A stretch of DNA of 64,000 nucleotides from Citrus sinensis (GCF_022201045.2 NC_068558.1:41435501-41499500), one strand, 5' to 3'; counted from the first letter of the stretch, positions 11,872-25,650 are shown. Made by a program: numbers and translations. The notes: generated by a model from the sequence alone, not told the origin.

Positions 11872-12725
11872 GGGAAAAAGACGGTTAAACCCCAAACATT
11901 TAAGGAAATGGACAAAAATCTCCTTTACATTTTAAAAAAGATATTCAAGCCCTAATTTCTCGACTGATTCTATTTATTTTAACTGAAAATGTATTTTTAA
12001 CTTATAATTACTATTATGCCCCTCTAGCATACAAGCCAATATATTGGTTTATTAAATCTTTCCTTTCATGAAGTTGATAAGTCTTTTGAGTAAAAGTGGT
12101 GGCTTATTGACTTTGCTCATAAACAATTATGGCTTGGCTGCCCAAAGCAGCAAGCCCTTGCTTAAGCCACAGTAGCACTTAGGTGAACAAGAAGAACTTT
12201 CATTTATTTTTATTGGAAAAAAGTGAGAATTAAGGAAAACAAACACAAGCTGCTTTGAACTTGAGGAAAATTCTATTTGATTTTTTTATTTCAATTTTTT
12301 AATCTTTCATTTTTTTCCTTGAAATTTTATTACTCTTCATCCCGAGATTGAGAGATTTTGTTAAATAAGAGTTTGATCAAGAGATGTATGAGGTGAAGGG
12401 TATGTTGAAGCCAAAACCAAACCAACAACAATTGAGAGTTTAGCAAAAATTAATTATAGAGGAGAAAAATGTGCAAAAATCAATTAAAGAAGCTATCGAT
12501 AGAAATGACATGGGCACTGCTTAAGCATTTGCAAAGGAGATTTTGATGTTAAAAAAGGCTTTAAATTGTCTTTAAAGAACAATTGGTAATTGGTAATTGA
12601 AAATATATTTTCAATTAAAATAAATGGGAACCGTCATGAAATAAGGATATGAATGTTTTTTTTTTAATGATAAAGATTTTTTTGTCTCTTCCTCTAAAAG
12701 TTAGGGGTCTAATAGTCTTTTCGTC
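11872..12725. mobile_element. MULE-type MITE, about 854 bp
   Basis: The terminal inverted repeats are about 130 bp and diverged. The left end reads GGGAAAAAGACGGTTAAACC and the right end read inward GACGAAAAGACTATTAGACC, and both continue alike through a pyrimidine/purine-rich part and a TTTTAAYTGAAAAT-like block. Possible 9-bp duplications flank it, AATATAAAA and AACATAAAT (two mismatches), the length made by Mutator-like elements. No transposase frame lies inside. Confidence 0.6.
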
Positions 12726-13129
12726 AACATAAATACATAACTTTGAAGAAAGGACATAAATTAAAATAGTGAGCAAACGAACTTGGGGTCAAAAAAGAGA
12801 TCCAAAAGGATTCACAATTAATTTGTTAAAGGTAAGTAAAATGTAACATTTGTGTCTCAATTGATTTGGGGGTTTTAAGAAATTGCATTTTCTTTTCTTT
12901 ATATTTGTATACATTTTTAATTCATGGATAAACAATGATTCAAATTGAGTTATGGTAAAATTGGAAAGAGTTAAAAAAGGGTTTAATATGGTTGCAATTT
13001 AGAATTCAATTTATTTATTTTTTCATTTCTGTTAAACTTATATAGGAGACATGACAATAGCCTCTTAAACATATAAAAAAATCAATCTCTTGTAAAATAT
13101 AAAATATCTATATTATAATTTATGTGGTT

Positions 13130-14650
13130 GTAATTTTGATAGTCAATTATCCGTAAAACTATAGTTTAAAGAAGATGAAGTATTTTGGTCGAATGATAAT
13201 GATATTGTTGACAAAAAACACGATGAATAACTTGTTGAACAAAATGTTAATGGTGATGTACAAAATGTTGATGAGGGAGATACCCAGATAATACGAACAA
13301 TGAGTTGTTTGAGGAAGATGATGTGTTGTCAAATTACAATCTAGTTCAAAAGGTTGTTGTATCTTAATGAACTATGAAGCCATTTTGAATTAAACAAATA
13401 CATGATTACTTGTGAAGCTACAATATATTAATGAAGAAAAAACTAATAAGTTAAGATTCATGAGATTCATGTTTAGTTTTCCAGTTTTGGAGCATGGGTT
13501 CATCAATGGTTGTAAGTGGTTCATTGGTGCTGATGGATGTCACTTGACAGGCCCTTATAGTGGAGTATTGTTGTCAGAAGCTACGCAATAGTGTTTTCCC
13601 TTATCGTTGTTTGCATCATTGAGAAACAGAGAACAGAAGGAGAGGTGGTTCTTGAGCATTTTGATGAAGTGGCGTGGTATTGAAAACAACAGCCTTGTTA
13701 CATTCATGACAGCTACACAAAAAGGCATATTTGCAGGCTTAATGGAATTCTGGTCTGAGTCGACTACTAGGTAGTTGTAGCAGGTACTATGTTATGCATG
13801 CATTGGCAATGTGAAAGGCAAATGGCTTGAACTAATGTTTAGAACATTGTTTTGGTTAGTAATAAGAACAACATATGAAGATGATTTCAATAATTACATG
13901 AAAAATATTAAAGAGGAAAAAAAAAGAAGCATACAAATATTGACAAAAATTGACAAGACATATAGGCCAAGTAAGTTTTTAACAGTCTTCCTAAGTTTGA
14001 TTATGTGACTAATAATATGACAAAAGTTATGAAATGGTTGATTGAAAGAGTTTAGGCGCAGCCTAATACTTACTTTGATGGAGTACATTAGAGTGAAAGT
14101 GATAAGGAGCTTGCGAAAGATATTAAAGAAGGCAAGGACATGGAATGGAAAACTTCCTCTAAACATCAAGAAGAAATTGAATGTGAATAGGTAAGAAGGA
14201 AGAACATGCAAGGTGTTGAGGCTGATGATTATGATCTTGCGGTTTTAGATGATGAGACATATGAAAAATTTATGGTTGTTTTGAAAAGAAAGATTCATGA
14301 TTATGGGGCCTACCAAATTAATGAGGACATGTTGCAAACGTGTCATACAACGTATTGTAATGTGACATGAATGATCTTTTGATTATATAAATCCACATCT
14401 CACAGTTTGGGCATATATTGACATTTACTCTGAATCAACAAAGCCTTTGCCTAATAAAAAAATATGGCCTATTACTGAAGACTCGGAGATTGAACCACTA
14501 AATTGCTAGTTCAAGGTGTAGACTCAAAAAATGACAAGAAATAAAGAACCCAATGAGTTCACTAGGAAAAGAAAGCAGAATGCAACGGTCAGTGCACTAA
14601 CTGTAACATCTTGGGGCATAGTAAAATGTCAAATCCTTCAAGCTTATCTC
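13130..14650 (+). pseudogene. Decayed Mutator-like (MuDR family) transposase
   Basis: Translated pieces in several frames match the plant MULE transposase order. An acidic N-terminal part (about 13160-13350) is followed by the core block HGFINGCKWFIGADGCHLTG with PYSGVLLSEA (about 13490-13590), holding the DGCH-type signature. A helical part follows, LMFRTLFWLVIRTTYEDDFN with NYMKNIKEE (about 13835-13920), then a C-terminal CCHC zinc-knuckle remnant, QCTNCNILGHSK (about 14590-14630). Many stops and frame changes separate these, so it is dead and not recent. The longest surviving open piece is 13811-14008. Terminal repeats belonging to it were not identified; the MITE at 11872-12725 is close and could be a relative. 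Confidence 0.75.
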
Positions 14651-17600
14651 ATATAACAATTTCCTTGTGTTAACTTTATTTTTAAATTTAAAAATAATAT
14701 CTTTGAACAAATGCAACTTTGAGTACTTGTCATTTGGTTTTGTATGAGGGAGCAGTGAATGAAACTCAATCTCAAACTCAATCACAACCACAAACCTCAA
14801 GTAGTTACACTCTCAAACTCTGATTGTTATGACTATTCATATACTAATTTAGTGCAGCTCTTGTTGATATGGGACCAGCAACCTATAAATAGTAGAATCG
14901 TTATATGAGGGTGAGTGATTGACATTAAAAAATGTATATTTAATAAGTCTAAAATTATCAGTTTTTTTATTTACAATATTGATTAATGCACCCGTTATTC
15001 TTAAATTATGTTAATGCTCCCCTAATAAATTTTTATGTTAAAATTAATTTGCAATATGTTAATTTTTGTATTGTAAATATTTCAAAAATAAAGAGGGAAT
15101 TGGAACAGAAAGCTGGAACAAAAAAAAAATAAAATTGCTGGAGCAATTTAGAATGTATTATTAAAGAGATGTAATTAATAAAAAATAAAAAATAAAGAAA
15201 GTGAGAAAACATGCTCAAGATGGTTAGGTGGTCATTTTGCCACTTGACCATCATACTTCTCTATGTAAATATATATTAAAAAATAAAATAATAAATAATA
15301 ATAAAAATAAACAGATGTGTTCATTGCTTACAAAAGGCAAGGAGAGAGAATTTGGGAGGGGGGGGGGGCAAGAGAAGTTTGGTAGTTGAGATTGAGCCTT
15401 AGAAAAATATTATTCTTTTATGTAGTTCATTCTCTTATAATATATTTTAGAAGTTTATTAAAATAAAATGAGTGTTTTGTTTTTCAATATTAGTTGTTAA
15501 TTTTCTAAGCTGAGGTGGAGTGTGAAGTTCAAAAGTTTAAATTATTGAATTAATTACTCTCTCAAGTGAGTTTTAAAGTTTATTTTATTAGTTTGTATTT
15601 TTCTTATTTATTGGTTTCTTTTATGTCACATTAATTTATAAATCTAAATCTCTTCAGATTTATATAATATTTTGACATAATGTTGACACTTCAATATAAT
15701 TTTAGCACATTAGGTACTTGATCCCATATTTATCACACTAATAGTTAGTTAAGAATTAAATGACATAATAACTAGCTGGCAAAATAAATGTTTAGTACAA
15801 ATATGAGAGAATTGTTATAACCATAATTTGGAATCCAAGAATGGATCTCGTAACCTTAGCATATTTTTACATTGATTCTTATTAATTTCTTTTTTTGCAT
15901 TTAATTTTCTTTGTTTAATAAATTAACTATTAAATTTTAAATTTCCTATGGTTTGATCAAGACTCTTCGAATTATATTATGACAAACACTTTTATACTTA
16001 CGAGCAATAAAACTTTTGAATTGTGTCAATGAGAGAAGGCAAAGGCTTATGAAGGTAGGTGAATACAAATGGTTGACATTGAATCAATTAGACTTATGCT
16101 CGTTAGCATCATTCGTGTTCTTAACAACTTGAAGGTATTAAGATCAGTAGCTTAAAGTTTTTACGGTTATAATCAATTTTAAATGTTTTGTTAGTACGAT
16201 AATTAAAGGCTATCCGCTATTTTTTATATTATTGGGATTGTGATGGGTGTTAATGGGACTATGCATTTAAGATTCTTTTCAGTTTTTTTTTAATTTGAAT
16301 TATTTTTTCATGGGAATTCATATTTGGATATTTTTTTTGCTTATTTTATTTTGCACTTGTTATGACAATAATTTATTTCAATGGTAAGTTCTGTTCTTAA
16401 AGAGTAGTGTCACATTTTCCAATTTTTTAATCATAAAAATTATCCTAAATAATATAACTTTTATCAATTAATTGGTGAGATAATACAATTAATTCACTTG
16501 AATCTTATAAAAAATTACTAATCATTTTATTAATGTCACATCATTTGAGATTAAATTTGAGATAAAATTTAGAATGTCTATCATTACTTGTTCTTAAATT
16601 AAATCAAAACTCTTTTGACATTTTGTGGGGTATTTTATAACAAAAATATTGGAAGTTAATGAATTAATATGTAGATGAAAAAGGAAAAAGAAAATTAAAT
16701 CAATTTAATTTGATGAGAATAAAATGAATTTGGCTTCATTTTGCTTATATATATAATAACAGCAATTTGGTAATTAACCTGATTTTTAAAGGTTAAATTT
16801 GTCAAAATTTTTGAGATTATTAAAGCACATTCACATATTTGAAATCAGCGTTTTCATATATTTATTAATAAATTCACATGGCAATTCATTAGTCTATGTA
16901 GCAAACCATTTAAAACTAATTCTCATGTACTGTAGCTCATAACATCATGGGGGTAACACCAAATTTAAAATTTATATTAAATTTAGGAGAAAAACTTTGG
17001 GTAGAGTTATTTGACCCACCGATTTCGTCTCTACACATTTTTCTTAATTACAAATTTTATTATCTAAATAATTTTTAATAAATTATTTAATTAACTCTTT
17101 CTCCTCTTTCTCATTTCAATTTCACAAATTCTCTTTAATTCATTTAGATATATTCTTTTATTTGTAAATAATTAATATCACAACCTAAAGAAATAAAATT
17201 CGTTATTTAAAATTAAACATTAAGAAATTTTATCAGCCCCGAAAGCTAATAAGTATCAAGAAATTAATTTTTATTAAACACAAAAGTTAATAAATATCAA
17301 GAAAAAATTCTTATATATATAGAAAGCATGATATAGATCATGACCTATCAAGAAAGGCCAAAAAAAAAAAAAAAGAGAGAGTGAAATAGAATATTTAGTA
17401 TATAGAATGTGAGAGTAGAAAGAAAATAGACAATTACAATATAGACAGAAAACGATATTAAAAAAGAATAATATTGATATCTTTAAATTTTATTTTAATA
17501 ATTTTTTTAAAATGAGTATTAAAAAAATTTTGTGAGTTTAAATAAACCCACTTAAAAACTTAAACAAAAAGGAGTGTTCGTATACATCTAAGAAAATCCA

Positions 17601-17770
17601 GAGATCTACGTGATTATTTCGATAAATTTTTGGCGTGTTAGAGGGTTTTCAACTTAAAAATGTTAAAATAATTAAATAAACATGTGTTCTTTAATTAAAA
17701 AAGTTCGGGATAGCATTCCTTTTTAAATAATTGAGTCAAAAGTGAAGTAGAAGCTGTACAGAGTCATATA
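14651..17770. other. AT-rich intergenic DNA
   Basis: About 3 kb with very high A+T, a G-run at about 15357-15369 and poly-A/T tracts. Short open frames exist but none resembles a known family and all look like chance frames. The last 200 bases become less AT-rich as the promoter of the NTF2-RRM gene begins. Confidence 0.5.
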
Positions 17771-17901
17771 AACGGCGCCGTGGCACGAAAAGCTCCCTTC
17801 GTATTCACGCTAAAATAAAAACCCTCTCCCGTCTTCCCCGTACGCGCACACTCTCCGACTCCCTCATTCTCGCGCCCCTTCAAGATCTAGACGCCAACAA
17901 C

Positions 17902-17910
17902 AAACCCTAA
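17902..17910 (+). promoter_or_regulatory. Telo-box AAACCCTAA at the NTF2-RRM gene 5' end
   Basis: The motif AAACCCTAA lies about 430 bp before the start codon, just ahead of a (GA)n run in what is probably the 5' UTR. Telo-boxes near the transcription start are typical of plant genes for translation and RNA metabolism, which suits the product. Confidence 0.5.
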
Positions 17911-17927
17911 AACTCACACTCAACGGA

Positions 17928-17929
<2 letters not shown>

Positions 17930-17962
<33 letters not shown>
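17930..17962 (+). repeat. (GA)n microsatellite in the probable 5' UTR
   Basis: About sixteen GA units in a row lie upstream of the NTF2-RRM coding start. GA/CT runs are common in plant 5' leaders. A leader intron between about 18047 and 18290 is possible but not proven. Confidence 0.85.
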
Positions 17963-17968
<6 letters not shown>

Positions 17969-18332
17969 CAACACAACTGCAACAAAATAAAAGGAAGGAA
18001 ATTACTATTCTCTCCTCACTTTCTCCGATCCGAATCTTCAGCTCAGGTGCCTTCATCTCCTCTTCACTCATTTCCTCAATATACTTATATACATCTCGCC
18101 CTTTTTTTTTCCTTTATATTTTGTTGGAAGAATTTTGTTATGTTTTTTTGCTGAGAAAATGAGGTTACACGCAGGAAAAAAAAGTTGGGCATTTTGATAG
18201 ATCCTATAAGTCTCTGTTTGTTTCCCTCGCAAGTTGTTGAAAATTTTCTTTTAATTTCTTCTAATTTAGTGCTGTTGTTGATTATTTAGGGTTTTTGTTT
18301 GCGTTTGGAAGATTTAAGAGCAAGTGGTAGTG

Positions 18333-21300
18333 ATGGCAACACCGCTGCACCAAGCTCCAACTGCTGATATTGTATGAAACCTTTTTTTTCTTTGTTTTTT
18401 TTTTCGTTGATCTTTTTTCTGTTTCGATTTGGGCTTTACATCTTTGATTGGGGTTTGAGGAATTTCTTGGTTTAAATTTTTGTAGGTTGCTAATGCATTT
18501 GTTCATCAGTACTACCTTATATTGCACCAATCGCCCCAGCTCGTTCACCGATTTTATCAGGATATTAGTAAACTTGGTCGCCCTGAAGAAAATGGGGCTA
18601 TGAGTATTACCACAACTATGCAAGTGAGCGGCTCTTTCTCTCTTTTCATTGGTTTTACATGTATGTGTATGTGGTGTGCATTTGTGTGTTTATATCTATT
18701 GTTTCTTCTCTTAGCGACGCCTGCGGTATAGCTAGTTTGTGGTAACACAATGTTTCAAAATAATAGAATGATTTTGTTAAATAGAGGGCTAGGTGAACCG
18801 ATTAGGAAATTTATTGTACCATTTGCGGCTGGGAATCTCTTATGAAGTAGCATATGCATGAGTTGAGTGTGGAATTAGTTTGCAATTCTGATTAGGAGAG
18901 TTGTTGATTTTCTCATTTCTGGTTGACACTTGGGCGCAGGCTATCAATGACAAGATACTAGCACTTCATTACGGAGAGTTCAGTGCTGAGATCACCACTG
19001 TAGATGCACAAGAATCATACAATGGGGGTGTCATTGTTCTCGTGACTGGTTATTTGACTGGAAAGGACAGTGTGAGGCGGAAATTTTCACAGAGTTTCTT
19101 CCTGGCACCTCAAGACAAAGGCTACTTTGTCTTGAATGATGTCTTTAGGTATGTAGATGATGCCTACCATTTCGGGAGCCAGGCTACCACTAATGATGTT
19201 GAAGCCCCTATTACTCCTGACCAAGGTAATTAAAAAAATCCAGAATATTTTCTAAATTAAAGCATTTTCTTTTCTCAAATTAGATGTTTAAGATGTTTCT
19301 TTCTGCAGACCATTCTCCTGTCCAGGAGAACCATGTTTCTGATCAAACAGCTATTTCATCAGAGGAAGTCAGTGGGGAAGAAGTGGACAATCCCTCAGAG
19401 AATGGAGATGGTACTATCGAAGAAGAGGAAGCACCAGTACCTGAGGTCGTTGATGCAATTCCAGATGATACGCATGTGGCTGCTGAATCCGACTCTAAAG
19501 TGGAAGAAGTGCCAAAGAAGTCATATGCTTCAATTGTAAGTAGCTTAGTACACACAACCCTTAACTTCTTGCTGGACACTTGTGATTGTCTTGCTTCAGT
19601 TATTTCATTTTTTGTTATTTCTACATCTATGTGGTGGTTCAAGGTGAACGAGGGTGTTGGCAAAAATGGTTTCTCTTGCTGTATCTTATCACCTATCTAA
19701 ATTTGTTGAATTACATACAAAACACTATTGTTACAGGTGAAGGTCATGAAGGACAGTGCTTTGCCTGTATCATCTCCTCCTCCAGCTTCTCTGAGGTCCA
19801 TAATGAAGATCCAAGAGCAACCACCTGCTTCTGCAACATCTCCAGCCCCAGCTTCTGAGAAACAAGTTACCAACTCAAATGCTACTGAAAATGGGACTAA
19901 CCAAGAGGGTAGGGCTTGTTTGGTTCTTGTGCTTCACCAATTTCTGATGATATCATTTACTTTGTGCGAAAGTAGGTGCTGGCATTGTTATGTTTGATCA
20001 AGTCATGTTCATATGTTTGTTTATGAACAGCTGAGGGTCCATCTATTTACCTAAAAGGACTGCCTCCATCTGCTACTCATGCTCTACTTGAGAATGAGTT
20101 CAGGAAGTTTGGAACTATAAGGGCTGGTGGTATTCAAGTTAAAACCCAGAAGGTACATTCAAGTTCATTATCCATTGGAGTATTGCTAATTTTATTTGCG
20201 ACAAATAATTATTCTTTCATATTTTGTGTGACAGGGATTTTGTTTTGGCTTCGTGGAATTTGAAGAGGAAAATGCTGTGCAAAGTGCAATTGAGGTATGC
20301 ATAAGATTTTGCTGCCATGACCTTTTTTTGTTTTTTTCCCGCTGCTGTCTTATTACATCGACTTTTTGCATGTAATGTGTAAGAAACAAGAAGCATTTGT
20401 TAATTTACATGCAGATGGGGGCATGAAGTGAAATTTGAGGGTATTTCTGTCATGTGATTAATGCTTCTGTTACATGTTGAGAGACTTTGTGGGGATGCAC
20501 TATCTTTGTTAATTTGCATGCACACATTCGTTTATTCTCTGGGATTGTATTTGTTGTTGAGATCTTCCTTTATTTATTAATGTCGGTTTGTAATTTCTTT
20601 TCCTATACCACATATATGCTAAATGTTAGACAAGGAATGAGGCAATCATTGATTGAAAGATGCATGAATATGTTGTAATCATACATTGTATGTTTCATCT
20701 CTTCATTTATGATGGTGATACAATGTTGAATACTTTTAAAGTTTCTTCTGAAGATGAGTTCTATATTATGCTTATTTGACATGGTTTAAACAACCTTCAG
20801 TGCCAAACTTTTTTATGGCAAGGGAATACTGGTGCAATGAGGCTGCTTTGGCATCACTTTAGTTTGTAGCTAGATTCTCACCCTTTCTGATGAGGGGAAG
20901 TCCATAAAACATCCTTGCATTAGATTTTTTTTTCCCCCAAATATATTTTTAGCTTTTAATATATAGTGTTGTCGGTATTTATGTTTCAGGCTTCGCCTAT
21001 TGTGATTAGTGGGCACCGTGTAGTCGTTGAACCAAAGAAATCTACTCGAGGCAAGTTGACTTTTATGGTTAGATTACTGGATTCATTTTTCTTGTTTTAT
21101 AAGTTTTGAAAGTGGTTGCTTTCTATTGACAGGAGGCAATAGGGGACGATTTTCATCCAGAGCTGGGAATGGATACAGGAATGAGGGGACAAGAGGGCGT
21201 GGGAACTATGGGGGTGGCAGAGGTTACGGCCGGGGTGATTTTGGTAACAGGTCTGAGTTTGAAAATAGAGGTGGCATTAGGGGAGGATTTTCAAACCGTG

Positions 21301-21413
21301 GAGGTGATGGATATCAGAGGAATGACAATGGTGGTCGTGTAAACCGTGCTGGTAGGCTGACTGTCAATGTGACGGCTAAAAATGTGGCACCACGTGTGTC
21401 TGCTCCTGCTTGA
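18333..21413 (+). CDS. NTF2-domain plus RRM RNA-binding protein (plant G3BP-like)
   Basis: Nine coding exons: 18333-18371, 18486-18623, 18940-19225, 19309-19535, 19737-19908, 20031-20152, 20235-20294, 20990-21050 and 21133-21413, giving 461 residues. The N-terminal NTF2-like domain (about 14-135) includes VHQYYLILHQSPQLVHRFYQ and QSFFLAPQDKGYFVLNDVFR. An acidic, low-complexity middle follows. One RRM (about 291-365) has RNP2 IYLKGL and RNP1 GFCFGFVEF (329-337), and the tail is rich in RG/RGG. This layout is that of G3BP proteins, which act in RNA metabolism and stress granules. The intron after 21050 begins with GC instead of GT (AG/GCAAGT). Domain identity is certain; the stress-granule role is taken from relatives. 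Confidence 0.93.
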
Positions 21414-22391
21414 GGAAACCGTCCATTTTGGGGGGTTGGGGGGGCGGGGTGGGGGGGGAAGAAGGTGTTGTTTTCTTGGGGGGTGATGTTGTTGGGGCAT
21501 TGGAGAGGAGGATAATTTCTATTGTAGTTTAGTGATTTGACAAGTGATTTAATAGCATTTAGAGTTAAAGATCAGGATTCATTTTCCATTTGTGGATGAG
21601 CTTCTGAAGTTTCTTGAGGAATGACCTTGGCCCTTACCCACGTTTGCTGTAACTGAGTGGTCATGGGTATCTGGTCTACGAGTTTTTGTTTGGTATACTT
21701 GTGTCATATGTCTAGTCTCCTGGGGAGAGATATTTTGGAACCTTTATTTTAAACAATGGATGATTATCTCTGTTTTTCGTATATGGTGAATGATATAACA
21801 GTTAGGTTTCCAATCTTGCTCAGCATTTTCTGAATAATGTCTCGGGGATGGATTGTGTTTTTTTCCTTGTGTGACAAGTATAAGGAAATTGCATGTTCAT
21901 TATCTAGCAGTTTTGACTCGGACGTGATTCAAGTTTACTTACAAAACTTTAATTTATCACCCGTATGAAATTACTAAGCATAAATTTAGTTGGTTGATAA
22001 CTGTGAAGCGGGAATAAGAACATAAGATACTGTGCATTTCAGCATCTGGGTGCAAATACGCAAGTAGCTGTTCAAAGTTGAGCGTTCTGGGAGCAAAACA
22101 TTGACCAAGCATTATATATTGAGAAAAACAGAACACATGCAACCCCCATTAATCTAAAGCAAAAATATCATCCTTCAGATTGACATATGCATAATAATAG
22201 TGAACATAAACAGTTTAAAACTTTTTGAAATTCAAAATTCATTGATGTTCTTGAATACTGTTACATTTGCCAAATCAATTTAATTGCAATCGGAGGACTT
22301 GTATAGACAAATTGAAATAAAATCCTAAAGTGAGATGATGACTTAATTATAACTTACTGCTTCACTATGACATTTTGCTAAGAAAATTAAT
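21414..22391. other. Convergent 3' UTR region between the NTF2-RRM gene and GAUT8
   Basis: A G-rich tract at about 21427-21460 lies just after the NTF2-RRM stop codon. The two genes face each other, so this stretch must hold both 3' UTRs. No other gene is seen. Confidence 0.6.
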
Positions 22392-24537
22392 TCAGGCCCC
22401 AAAATTACACGCTTGAATGAAATCCAGATCGTAATCAACATACTTGGTCCAAAGCGGCTTGAATTGGTTCATGGCAATATCAAGCCAAGGTTTCATGTTC
22501 CCATTGAAGTGCACAACTGCAGCATTTTGTATCTCTTCCATACTAATGCTCGGATTATATCCAAGTCCCAATACATGCCATGATTTGTCTAGTGGTTTTG
22601 TAGTCGAGTAAAATGTGATCAAACCTGGAGGAAGTGTTCCCAATTTCCACAATGTCCTATTCTCATTCTGTAACACAGAAGGCATATCTAATTAGTAACA
22701 ATCCAAATGTAAATTCACAATTGAAAAAACACTGAAAATTTTTACCCAAAAAGCTGTCATGAAGAATAAGTTAATGAACATGTAAACATATCAGATTTGA
22801 AACGGACTGGCAGTTGTACCAGTCCCGGCCGATCTCATCAGACAACTAAAGGTTTAGGATTATACAGCAAGTGCAATCATAGCAAGTATTTAAAGCATAA
22901 ATTGGCTAAAAACAATGATACTTAATCAATGAAAATGGTTAAATATTAAAATCAATCTTACCAAATTCTGCCAGTAATGATACTCTTCTGTGCACTTCTC
23001 CCTTCTCCAAGCATCCAAATCAAAGAAGTTCATCCCATAAGCCCATGCGCATGCCTTTGGATTAAACTTCGCCTTAATAAAAGGATGTGAGAAATTCATG
23101 TACTGCGCATATCTATGAAACGAACCAAAACAAGTCTCCACTGCCCCATTAACTTTCCCATCCATATCAATCTTCCACAACCCTGTTAGGTCCCTTTGTA
23201 CCACAATATCATCATCCAAGAACAAAATCCTATGCAATTTTGGATACATCTCAGGCAAATAAAACCTCAAATGATTCAATATCGACAAGTATTTGGGATT
23301 CCTAAACTTCATATTAGTAGTATCTTTCGTAGCATTCTCGAGCTTGTTCTCGAAGTAAAACCTCTGCAAATTAGCAGATTCCAGCTGCCTCAACACAGGG
23401 ACATAAGACGAATTCAAAAACTTATAATCCTCGACAGCCTTCACCTCTATATGCGCCCCATTATAATCCTTCAATTTAAACATAACCTGCATTGCCCCGA
23501 GATTCATTTTATCCGTCACAACATGAAACACATGTTTCCAGGGCTCCTTTGAGTTCTTAACAGCTGAATTCACCACCACCGAAGCTGCAAGCACATTATC
23601 CGAAAAAATAGCATAATGATAAAGTTTGGGATCCTCGAATTCTGCAGGCGTTGGCTTCCCTTCATCGTTATATTTCTCCGGATGCGCAATTCGCTCTTCC
23701 ATCAACCTCATAGCCAAACAATGCAAACTCTTAGGTATCGATTTTGCAGCAATCAAACTTGAAAAAGCTCCTTGCTTTTTCGCCTTAGTCAACTGTTCAT
23801 TCACCGCAAAAATGGTGTCTTTTAACTTCTGAATCTTCAACTGATTATCAAAAGACTCTTTGGCCTCCGCAATTATCTGGCGAGTCAATTTGATTCTCTC
23901 TTTTACTTCCTTTTCGAATTGTCTCAATATTGATTCATCAATTGTGAGAGAATCGGACTGCATTAGAGCCTGATATGTAGGTTTGGTAATAAGATCCGTG
24001 TAATTTCTTGAGAGATCAGCGAAGATTCTAACCAGCTTCGAGTTCTCAAGCTTGAGCTTACGCGCGTAGGACGCGTAAGCCATCGCCAGAGCTCGGTGAT
24101 CATCGGCTTGCTTTCTGATCTGGTCCAGCCGCGGCTTCAAAGGATCTGATTTCAGCGCCAAAACGGATCTCCGCATAGATCCGAGTCCATAGGTGCCCGA
24201 ATTCAAACCCTAAATGAATCACAAGAACAAACATTCCGTCAAAAACTTAAAACCATTTCATCACGACGCCCTTTTTTTTTTTTTTTTTTTGGCTTTCTCA
24301 CTAAACAAAAAAAAAAACATGACTAAAACAAATGAAAATTGTTAATGGCATTTCGTGGTTTGTAATTGTACTCACCGAGCTGTAAAGATCGCGAGAGTGA
24401 GAGCGAGAAGTGAAGAGTAGAGAGGAAGTGAAGAAGAGGAAGACGGCAAATGTAATGAAGGACGCGAGGAGTCTCATGATGAAAGTAAAGCGTCCAGTTA
24501 CCGGAGCTCCGGTGCGTGCGGTTCGATGAGTCGCCAT
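22392..24537 (-). CDS. GAUT8: GAUT8/QUASIMODO1-type galacturonosyltransferase (GT8 family)
   Basis: Golgi type II membrane glycosyltransferase of family GT8 acting in homogalacturonan (pectin) synthesis. Three coding exons on the minus strand, 24537-24376, 24209-22962 and 22667-22392, give 561 residues, close to the 559 I recall for Arabidopsis QUA1. A short basic N-terminus is followed by one membrane anchor (about 17-42) and a coiled stem with KESFDNQLKIQKLKDTIFAV. The catalytic domain has YHYAIFSDNVLAASVVVNS, the metal-binding DDD at 386-388 in ILFLDDDIVVQ, CAWAYGMNFFDLDAWR and the C-terminal LGLGYNP and HFNGNMKPW blocks. The near identity of the region DPLKPRLDQIRKQADDHR to QUA1 favours GAUT8 over GAUT9-11. 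The first intron is short, about 166 bp. Confidence 0.95.
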
Positions 24538-25650
24538 TTTGAGTTTTGATTTTGATGAGACGAACAATGGACTGAGTGGAGGAGGGAGTGCGATTTTTTA
24601 TTTCACTCTCCGAGTCATTCGATTCGATGGCTCGAACTTGGAGGGGAGGTGATAGATCTGGTTATTTATTCGCTGCTGCCCGCGCCAGTTATTTGGAATG
24701 TTGTGGGCCGTTTGATTTTAGTATAGTAAATGAGTTGTACGGCTCACATTGCGTAAAGTCAACCCGTGTTGTGTCGGTGAGCTGGAGCCAGTTGGACAGT
24801 GGCGGCAACGCGGAATGAAGTGTGAGCGTTTTGATGTTGTTAACAAATTTTTAAAATTAATTAATTAATTATTATTAATATTTTTCGCTTAAAATCATTT
24901 CTGGGATAATGAAATGAAATTAAAAAAAATAAATCATACAAAAAAATAAATATCATATGAATATTAGAATATCACTTAAGAAAATTGTTATTGCCATTAT
25001 TATCTACATTGATGTCATGAATGAAGTTGAAATTCTTCTAAAAGATTTGCTTATTTTTAGTAATCTTTTGTGTTTAATTTATCATCATCATCTACGTAAA
25101 CTCAACAGTGAATCACAATGATGGAGAGGATGAAATTATAAGTGAAATCAATCTTCAAATGCTGAGAGTGAAAAAAATATCCAACGTCCAATCCCACTTA
25201 AATACTCATACTATAATTATCACTTGCTTATTTGAAATCGAAGTTCTCTTATTGGGTCCGCTCGAAGTGGAATCATATTTTACCTAATACTGAAAATTTT
25301 ATTACTCTAGCGCCATTAAATTCAATATAGTCCAATAATATCAAATTCGAAAACGACAAGGTTGAATAGAAACAATATAATAATATGAATTTAATACGTG
25401 CCTTCACTGCAGAGTTATACTTGAATATAATTGTCTTTTTTTATATATTTTATAATAAAAATGAATATAATTGTCTAAGGCAGACTTTATAACGCATTGA
25501 ATAAGGACCATTATGTCCTAATCCTGAAATTATTATTGTCAAGGAGGTGCATCCATTGAAAAGCATGTCTCATCAATGAAACTATACGTGTAAATCATCG
25601 TATGGTACTATGCCGGCCCAACTCAAAAAATGAAAAGCCATTGGTCCTAA
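24538..25650. other. GAUT8 promoter and AT-rich intergenic DNA
   Basis: The first 300 bases upstream of GAUT8 are less AT-rich and include its 5' UTR and promoter. The rest is AT-rich and without recognised coding content, up to the hAT-type element. Confidence 0.5.
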
